Assembly: GCA_032209605.1 (NCBI GenBank)
Contig: JASFXZ010000117.1
Span: 124,001-188,000 of the forward strand
Direction: 5' to 3'
Length of the DNA stretch: 64,000 nt
Source of the DNA: Mactromeris polynyma
Lineage: Eukaryota; Mollusca; Bivalvia; Venerida; Mactridae
Shown: positions 1 to 6,994 of the stretch, piece after piece
Numbering within the stretch: position 1 is the first letter of the stretch
Layout of the letters: every line of letters begins with the position of its first letter
Notes under the pieces: model-generated
Database searches by the model: none
The model's input: the letters and a program-made list of their open reading frames with translations, nothing else
Told to the model about the DNA's origin: nothing
Translations under genes and position numbers: made by a program

Positions 1-58
1 TACTCGAATATACATAACGCACAATTTAACATAACATCAATAGCACATCAGAAATAAA

Positions 59-67
59 CACGTGACG
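59..67 (+). promoter_or_regulatory. CACGTGACG motif, copy 1 (E-box with CRE-like overlap)
   Basis: CACGTGACGT joins a palindromic CACGTG E-box to TGACGT, a CRE half-site type. CACGTG is the core bound by many bHLH-zip factors. The motif recurs in each monomer; unit 42 (CACGAGACG, near 31912) and unit 64 (CTCGTGACG, near 49002) have single changes. Binding is not demonstrable from sequence. Confidence 0.3.
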
Positions 68-249
68 TTCTTCAATAACAGTTCATTTTGTTTTTACATA
101 TATGTCAAGTGTTTCAGAGTTGCGTTACTCTCATATTGTGTATGTCGATTACATTGTTTACATCACTGCATTCTGACAGACGCGATATTGTCGGCAGGAT
201 ACTGAATGAAATAAAAGCAAGAACAATGGATGGATTACATTTAAATGAC

Positions 250-258
250 CACGTGACG
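250..258 (+). promoter_or_regulatory. CACGTGACG motif, copy 2
   Basis: An identical 9-mer to the copy 191 bp upstream (193 bp in L units), followed by CAG instead of TTC. The distance is close to one nucleosome repeat length. Unit 59 has GTGACCCAG here, which leaves CACGTG intact. Confidence 0.3.
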
Positions 259-272
259 CAGATGAGTTTTTC

Positions 273-290
273 TTCAAGCGTTGGCTTGAA
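273..290. repeat. Perfect inverted repeat: 7-bp stem, 4-nt loop
   Basis: TTCAAGC-GTTG-GCTTGAA can form a hairpin in DNA or RNA on either strand. It occurs in the same place in every monomer. The common F/Y-class variant (A for T a few bases upstream, at the equivalent of base 267) lies outside the stem. Confidence 0.7.
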
Positions 291-393
291 TGTGATCTAT
301 CGGCAAAAAGAATAACCTTCTGGGTATTGAACCGGTATATATTGCTACCTGATGAACGTTTGTGGTGAGGAGTATATATTTACAAACAATTAC

Positions 394-398
394 AAAAA
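394..398 (-). terminator. T5 Pol III-type terminator after the tRNA-like element
   Basis: On the minus strand the tRNA-like segment is followed, 7-8 nt past its 3' end, by TTTTT. Between the A box and this point the longest T-run is three, so a Pol III transcript starting 10-20 nt upstream of the A box would be about 100-110 nt and would stop here. The same run is present in the other monomers. Function is inferred. Confidence 0.5.
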
Positions 399-415
399 TA
401 AAGAATACCTCGGGT

Positions 416-426
416 GAGAGTCGAAC
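416..426 (-). promoter_or_regulatory. Pol III B box in the tRNA-like element
   Basis: The minus strand reads GTTCGACTCTC, containing the GTTCGANTC core of the tRNA T-loop/B box (consensus GGTTCGANTCC). The first G of the consensus is A here. Seven units (2, 28, 36, 39, 58, 60, 82) carry a change that turns the G before TTCGA into C, which should weaken TFIIIC contact. Confidence 0.6.
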
Positions 427-472
427 TGGTGCTTAACTTTTCAATAAATACATCTAAATACAGAACGTTTAA

Positions 473-484
473 CCGACTGAGTTA
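473..484 (-). promoter_or_regulatory. Pol III A box in the tRNA-like element
   Basis: The minus strand reads TAACTCAGTCGG, matching 11 of 12 positions of the general tRNA A box TRGCNNARYNGG (the third base, A for G, is the mismatch). It is followed by TTAAACG, as in the D-loop side of tRNAs. I saw no substitution in this 12-mer in any unit, though I could not align all copies exhaustively. Confidence 0.55.
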
Positions 485-516
485 TAGAGGCACACACCTA
501 GTTTGGATTAAATAAC

Positions 517-702
517 TTGTTTTGTAGTCTGTGTTCCATAATAAACATGCCTTTGTCTATTTTCTGTATGCATACTAGGCATCGGTACGCTATTGCTGTG
601 TACAATTGTTGTATGCCACCGTATGTTGTATATGTATTGTACAAAGCCAAATGTAAATCTGAGTTACCATGCGGAATGATAACCAGACGTATGATGCACT
701 AA
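517..702 (+). other. Recurrent small open frame 2, judged non-coding
   Basis: An open frame of 61 codons from a TTG, or 51 from the first ATG (547-549), recurs in nearly all monomers. The predicted peptide is cysteine-rich and moderately hydrophobic with no domain I recognise. Fifteen units have L-to-R at the fifth residue (4, 5, 14, 17, 20, 25, 28, 32, 36, 40, 55, 63, 64, 80, 82); other changes such as R/W, R/Q, A/T, A/S and P/S are also amino-acid altering. In unit 54 a T-to-A change (near 41697) creates a stop straight after the TTG start. Nothing supports translation. Confidence 0.3.
566..575. repeat. 10-bp perfect palindrome GTATGCATAC
   Basis: GTATGCATAC equals its own reverse complement and is present in each monomer. 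It is followed within 80 bp by two more perfect 8-bp palindromes, ACAATTGT (602-609) and TTGTACAA (637-644). No function can be assigned. Confidence 0.6.
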
Positions 703-703
703 C

Positions 704-711
704 CAGCGCTG
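704..711. repeat. 8-bp palindrome CAGCGCTG
   Basis: A GC-rich perfect palindrome in an AT-rich monomer, conserved across units except unit 4, where the last G becomes C (near 3043). Units 9, 24, 68, 77 and 79 carry a T-to-A change two bases after it, which is a useful lineage marker. Confidence 0.5.
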
Positions 712-743
712 CTATTAGTGAAAAGGTAACACTATATTGTAAT

Positions 744-760
744 AATAAACATAATTTATT
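744..760. repeat. AATAAA/TTTATT hairpin at the monomer end
   Basis: AATAAA-CATAA-TTTATT is a 6-bp inverted repeat with a 5-nt loop. Length and base variants cluster in and next to it: a 3-bp deletion removing the right arm in units 29, 30, 37 and 38; an A-to-T change in the left arm in units 45, 48 and 52; and a 1-bp deletion just upstream in units 12 and 18. AATAAA also resembles a polyadenylation signal, but nothing indicates an mRNA here. Confidence 0.55.
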
Positions 761-776
761 CAGCAATTAAGACAAA

Positions 777-1554
777 TACTCGAATATACATAACGCACAA
801 TTTAACATAACATAAATAGCACATCAGAAATAAACACGTGACGTTCTTCAATAACAGTTCATTTTGTTTTTACATATATGTCAAGTGTTTTTCAGAGTTG
901 CGTTACTCTCATATTGTGTATGTCGATTACATTGTTTACATCACTGCATTCTGACAGACGCGATATTGTCGGCAGGATACTGAATGAAATAAAAGCAAGA
1001 ACAATGGATGGATTACATTTAAATGACCACGTGACGCAGATGAGTTTTTCTTCAAGCGTTGGCTTGAATGTGATCTATCGGCAAAAAGAATAACCTTCTG
1101 GGTATTGAACCGGTATATATTGCTAGCTGATGAACGTTTGTGGTGAGGAGTATATATTTACAAACAATTACAAAAATAAAGAATACCTCGGGTGAGAGTC
1201 GAAGTGGTGCTTAACTTTTCAATAAATACATCTAAATACAGAACGTTTAACCGACTGAGTTATAGAGGCACACACCTTGTTTGGATTAAATAACTTGTTT
1301 TGTAGTCTGTGTTCCATAATAAACATGCCTTTGTCTATTTTCTGTATGCATACTAGGCATCGGTACGCTATTGCTGTGTACAATTGTTGTATGCCACCGT
1401 ATGTTGTATATGTATTGTACAAAGCCAAATGTAAATCTGAGTTACCATGCGGAATGATAACCAGACGTATGATGCACTAACCAGCGCTGCTATTAGTGAA
1501 AAGGTAACACTATATTGTAATAATAAACATAATTTATTCAGCAATTAAGACAAA
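777..1554 (+). repeat. Unit 2: mosaic monomer with a recombination junction
   Basis: This L monomer combines the B-box G of unit 60 (1204, matching 46262) with the T of unit 61 at 1278 (matching 47112). Left of the junction unit 1 aligns with unit 59 at an offset of 45,058; right of it units 2-12 align with units 61-71 at 45,834. The switch therefore lies between 1204 and 1278, inside or just beside the tRNA-like element (1184-1269), and corresponds to the loss or gain of one monomer. It also has a private G at 1126. Confidence 0.75.
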
Positions 1555-4500
1555 TACTCGAATATACATAACGCACAATTTAACATAACATAAATAGCAC
1601 ATCAGAAATAAACACGTGACGTTCTTCAATAACAGTTCATTTTGTTTTTACATATATGTCAAGTGTTTTTCAGAGTTGCGTTACTCTCATATTGTGTATG
1701 TCGATTACATTGTTTACATCACTGCATTCTGACAGACGCGATATTGTCGGCAGGATACTGAATGAAATAAAAGCAAGAACAATGGATGGATTACATTTAA
1801 ATGACCACGTGACGCAGATGAGTTTTTCTTCAAGCGTTGGCTTGAATGTGATCTATCGGCAAAAAGAATAACCTTCTGGGTATTGAACCGGTATATATTG
1901 CTACCTGATGAACGTTTGTGGTGAGGAGTATATATTTACAAACAATTACAAAAATAAAGAATACCTCGGGTGAGAGTCGAACTGGTGCTTAACTTTTCAA
2001 TAAATACATCTAAATACAGAACGTTTAACCGACTGAGTTATAGAGGCACACACCTAGTTTGGATTAAATAACTTGTTTTGTAGTCTGTGTTCCATAATAA
2101 ACATGCCTTTGTCTATTTTCTGTATGCATACTAGGCATCGGTACGCTATTGCTGTGTACAATTGTTGTATGCCACCGTATGTTGTATATGTATTGTACAA
2201 AGCCAAATGTAAATCTGAGTTACCATGCGGAATGATAACCAGACGTATGATGCACTAACCAGCGCTGCTATTAGTGAAAAGGTAACACTATATTGTAATA
2301 ATAAACATAATTTATTCAGCAATTAAGACAAATACTCGAATATACATAACGCACAATTTAACATAACATAAATAGCACATCAGAAATAAACACGTGACGT
2401 TCTTCAATAACAGTTCATTTTGTTTTTACATATATGTCAAGTGTTTCAGAGTTGCGTTACTCTCATATTGTGTATGTCGATTACATTGTTTACATCACTG
2501 CATTCTGACAGACGCGATATTGTCGGCAGGATACTGAATGAAATAAAAGCAAGAACAATGGATGGATTACATTTAAATGACCACGTGACGCAGATGAGTT
2601 TTTCTTCAAGCGTTGGCTTGAATGTGATCTATCGGCAAAAAGAATAACCTTCTGGGTATTGAACCGGTATATATTGCTACCTGATGAACGTTTGTGGTGA
2701 GGAGTATATATTTACAAACAATTACAAAAATAAAGAATACCTCGGGTGAGAGTCGAACTGGTGCTTAACTTTTCAATAAATACATCTATATACAGAACGT
2801 TTAACCGACTGAGTTATAGAGGCACACACCTAGTTTGGATTAAATAACTTGTTTTGTAGTCGGTGTTCCATAATAAACATGCCTTTGTCTATTTTCTGTA
2901 TGCATACTAGGCATCGGTACGCTATTGCTGTGTACAATTGTTGTATGCCACCGTATGTTGTATATGTATTGTACAAAGCCAAATGTAAATCTGAGTTACC
3001 ATGCGGAATGATAACCAGACGTATGATGCACTAACCAGCGCTCCTATTAGTGAAAAGGTAACACTATATTGTAATAATAAACATAATTTATTCAGCAATT
3101 AAGACAAATACTCGAATATACATAACGCACAATTTAACATAACATAAATAGCACATCAGAAATAAACACGTGACGTTCTTCAATAACAGTTCATTTTGTT
3201 TTTACATATATGTCAAGTGTTTTTCAGAGTTGCGTTACTCTCATATTGTGTATGTCGATTACATTGTTTACATCACTGCATTCTGACAGACGCGATATTG
3301 TCGGCAGGATACTGAATGAAATAAAAGCAAGAACAATGGATGGATTACATTTAAATGACCACGTGACGCAGATGAGTTTTTCTTCAAGCGTTGGCTTGAA
3401 TGTGATCTATCGGCAAAAAGAATAACCTTCTGGGTATTGAACCGGTATATATTGCTACCTGATGAACGTTTGTGGTGAGGAGTATATATTTACAAACAAT
3501 TACAAAAATAAAGAATACCTCGGGTGAGAGTCGAACTGGTGCTTAACTTTTCAATAAATACATCTAAATACAGAACGTTTAACCGACTGAGTTATAGAGG
3601 CACACACCTAGTTTGGATTAAATAACTTGTTTTGTAGTCGGTGTTCCATAATAAACATGCCTTTGTCTATTTTCTGTATGCATACTAGGCATCGGTACGC
3701 TATTGCTGTGTACAATTGTTGTATGCCACCGTATGTTGTATATGTATTGTACAAAGCCAAATGTAAATCTGAGTTACCATGCGGAATGATAACCAGACGT
3801 ATGATGCACTAACCAGCGCTGCTATTAGTGAAAAGGTAACACTATATTGTAATAATAAACATAATTTATTCAGCAATTAAGACAAATACTCGAATATACA
3901 TAACGCACAATTTAACATAACATAAATAGCACATCAGAAATAAACACGTGACGTTCTTCAATAACAGTTCATTTTGTTTTTACATATATGTCAAGTGTTT
4001 CAGAGTTGCGTTACTCTCATATTGTGTATGTCGATTACATTGTTTACATCACTGCATTCTGACAGACGCGATATTGTCGGCAGGATACTGAATGAAATAA
4101 AAGCAAGAACAATGGATGGATTACATTTAAATGACCACGTGACGCAGATGAGTTATTCTTCAAGCGTTGGCTTGAATGTGATCTATCGGCAAAAAGAATA
4201 ACCTTCTGGGTATTGAACCGGTATATATTGCTACCTGATGAACGTTTGTGGTGAGGAGTATATATTTACAAACAATTACAAAAATAAAGAATACCTCGGG
4301 TGAGAGTCGAACTGGTGCTTAACTTTTCAATAAATACATCTAAATACAGAACGTTTAACCGACTGAGTTATAGAGGCACACACCTAGTTTGGATTAAATA
4401 ACTTGTTTTGTAGTCTGTGTTCCATAATAAACATGCCTTTGTCTATTTTCTGTATGCATACTAGGCATCGGTACGCTATTGCTGTGTACAATTGTTGTAT

Positions 4501-6994
4501 GCCACCGTATGTTGTATATGTATTGTACAAAGCCAAATGTAAATCTGAGTTACCATGCGGAATGATAACCAGACGTATGATGCACTAACCAGCGCTGCTA
4601 TTAGTGAAAAGGTAACACTATATTGTAATAATAAACATAATTTATTCAGCAATTAAGACAAATACTCGAATATACATAACGCACAATTTAACATAACATA
4701 AATAGCACATCAGAAATAAACACGTGACGTTCTTCAATAACAGTTCATTTTGTTTTTACATATATGTCAAGTGTTTTTCAGAGTTGCGTTACTCTCATAT
4801 TGTGTATGTCGATTACATTGTTTACATCACTGCATTCTGACAGACGCGATATTGTCGGCAGGATACTGAATGAAATAAAAGCAAGAACAATGGATGGATT
4901 ACATTTAAATGACCACGTGACGCAGATGAGTTTTTCTTCAAGCGTTGGCTTGAATGTGATCTATCGGCAAAAAGAATAACCTTCTGGGTATTGAACCGGT
5001 ATATATTGCTACCTGATGAACGTTTGTGGTGAGGAGTATATATTTACAAACAATTACAAAAATAAAGAATACCTCGGGTGAGAGTCGAACTGGTGCTTAA
5101 CTTTTCAATAAATACATCTAAATACAGAACGTTTAACCGACTGAGTTATAGAGGCACACACCTAGTTTGGATTAAATAACTTGTTTTGTAGTCTGTGTTC
5201 CATAATAAACATGCCTTTGTCTATTTTCTGTATGCATACTAGGCATTGGTACGCTATTGCTGTGTACAATTGTTGTATGCCACCGTATGTTGTATATGTA
5301 TTGTACAAAGCCAAATGTAAATCTGAGTTACCGTGCGGAATGATAACCAGACGTATGATGCACTAACCAGCGCTGCTATTAGTGAAAAGGTAACACTATA
5401 TTGTAATAATAAACATAATTTATTCAGCAATTAAGACAAATACTCGAATATACATAACGCACAATTTAACATAACATAAATAGCACATCAGAAATAAACA
5501 CGTGACGTTCTTCAATAACAGTTCATTTTGTTTTTACATATATGTCAAGTGTTTTTCAGAGTTGCGTTACTCTCATATTGTGTATGTCGATTACATTGTT
5601 TACATCACTGCATTCTGACAGACGCGATATTGTCGGCAGGATACTGAATGAAATAAAAGCAAGAACAATGGATGGATTACATTTAAATGACCACGTGACG
5701 CAGATGAGTTTTTCTTCAAGCGTTGGCTTGAATGTGATCTATCGGCAAAAAGAATAACCTTCTGGGTATTGAACCGGTATATATTGCTACCTGATGAACG
5801 TTTGTGGTGAGGAGTATATATTTACAAACAATTACAAAAATAAAGAATACCTCGGGTGAGAGTCGAACTGGTGCTTAACTTTTCAATAAATACATCTAAA
5901 TACAGAACGTTTAACCGACTGAGTTATAGAGGCACACACCTAGTTTGGATTAAATAACTTGTTTTGTAGTCTGTGTTCCATAATAAACATGCCTTTGTCT
6001 ATTTTCTGTATGCATACTAGGCATCGGTACGCTATTGCTGTGTACAATTGTTGTATGCCACCGTATGTTGTATATGTATTGTACAAAGCCAAATGTAAAT
6101 CTGAGTTACCATGCGGAATGATAACCAGACGTATGATGCACTAACCAGCGCTGCTATTAGTGAAAAGGTAACACTATATTGTAATAATAAACATAATTTA
6201 TTCAGCAATTAAGACAAATACTCGAATATACATAACGCACAATTTAACATAACATAAATAGCACATCAGAAATAAACACGTGACGTTCTTCAATAACAGT
6301 TCATTTTGTTTTTACATATATGTCAAGTGTTTCAGAGTTGCGTTACTCTCATATTGTGTATGTCGATTACATTGTTTACATCACTGCATTCTGACAGACG
6401 CGATATTGTCGGCAGGATACTGAATGAAATAAAAGCAAGAACAATGGATGGATTACATTTAAATGACCACGTGACGCAGATGAGTTTTTCTTCAAGCGTT
6501 GGCTTGAATGTGATCTATCGGCAAAAAGAATAACCTTCTGGGTATTGAACCGGTATATATTGCTACCTGATGAACGTTTGTGGTGAGGAGTATATATTTA
6601 CAAACAATTACAAAAATAAAGAATACCTCGGGTGAGAGTCGAACTGGTGCTTAACTTTTCAATAAATACATCTAAATACAGAACGTTTAACCGACTGAGT
6701 TATAGAGGCACACACCTAGTTTGGATTAAATAACTTGTTTTGTAGTCTGTGTTCCATAATAAACATGCCTTTGTCTATTTTCTGTATGCATACTAGGCAT
6801 CGGTACGCTATTGCTGTGTACAATTGTTGTATGCCACCGTATGTTGTATATGTATTGTACAAAGCCAAATGTAAATCTGAGTTACCATGCGGAATGATAA
6901 CCAGACGTATGATGCACTAACCAGCGCTGCAATTAGTGAAAAGGTAACACTATATTGTAATAATAAACATAATTTATTCAGCAATTAAGACAAA

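Larger units (their letters stand above)
88..315 (+). other. Recurrent small open frame 1, judged non-coding
   Basis: An open frame of 75 codons from a TTG, or 57 codons from the first in-frame ATG (142-144), is seen in this S monomer and in equivalent form in all others. In L units an upstream ATG gives 71 codons, but the 2-bp S/L indel puts that ATG out of frame in every S unit. Variants seen among copies include F/Y near the C-terminus, I/L, D/N, N/I, N/T and H/N, with only a few silent changes, so purifying selection is not evident. There is no recognisable domain or signal. It is most simply a chance frame preserved by homogenisation; an old gene fragment cannot be excluded. Confidence 0.3.
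406..491 (-). other. tRNA-like, Pol III-type element, one per monomer (unit 1 copy)
   Basis: Read on the minus strand this 86-nt stretch has the layout of a tRNA. A GCCTC acceptor-like 5' end (487-491) can pair with GAGGT at the 3' end (407-411), with one G-U pair, and is followed by an A. An A box lies at 473-484 and a TTCGACT T-loop within a B box at 416-426. The A box start to B box start distance is 58 nt, about 14 more than in an intronless tRNA, so the anticodon/variable region holds extra AT-rich sequence. The D stem and most of the T stem no longer pair, so this is a degenerate tRNA relative or the head of a tRNA-derived SINE rather than a working tRNA; no anticodon can be assigned. 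It recurs at unit start +405 to +490 in S units and +407 to +492 in L units. Transcription is inferred, not shown. Confidence 0.6.
1..776 (+). repeat. Reference monomer (unit 1, S class)
   Basis: A complete 776-bp S monomer used here as the map for all others. Other copies are found by adding the unit start given in the block entries; in L units everything after the T-run shifts by +2. In order it holds: an AT-rich leader, a first CACGTGACG (59-67), the S/L T-run (112-114), a second CACGTGACG (250-258), a perfect hairpin (273-290), TATATA tracts (336-341, 373-378), the minus-strand tRNA-like element (406-491), a 10-bp palindrome (566-575), an 8-bp palindrome (704-711) and an AATAAA/TTTATT hairpin (744-760). 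It has C at 38 where nearly all others have A; only unit 59 (45096) shares this. Confidence 0.97.

Noticed and set aside
88..315. Repeated small protein gene family (71-75 codon frames, about 80 copies in tandem)
   Set aside because: The longest versions use TTG starts, the 2-bp indel shifts the upstream ATG in 37 units, most differences are amino-acid changing, and no domain, promoter pattern or codon signature supports translation.
411..427. CENP-B box on the minus strand (TTCG followed by CCCG)
   Set aside because: The TTCGNNNNANNCGGG core is not met: the central A is T and CGGG reads CCCG. The TTCG is better explained as the tRNA T-loop.
406..491. Functional tRNA gene
   Set aside because: D stem and most of the T stem do not pair, the A box to B box spacing is long for an intronless tRNA, and no anticodon stem-loop is evident. 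Only a tRNA-derived or tRNA-like element is supported.
744..749. Polyadenylation signal AATAAA
   Set aside because: AATAAA-like hexamers occur several times per monomer by AT-richness and no coding or transcript evidence accompanies them.
1219..1428. Minus-strand 69-codon frame in units 2, 61 and 65
   Set aside because: It exists only because one substitution (1278, 47112 and the equivalent in unit 65) removes a stop; it starts at TTG and overlaps the tRNA-like element and the opposite-strand frame.
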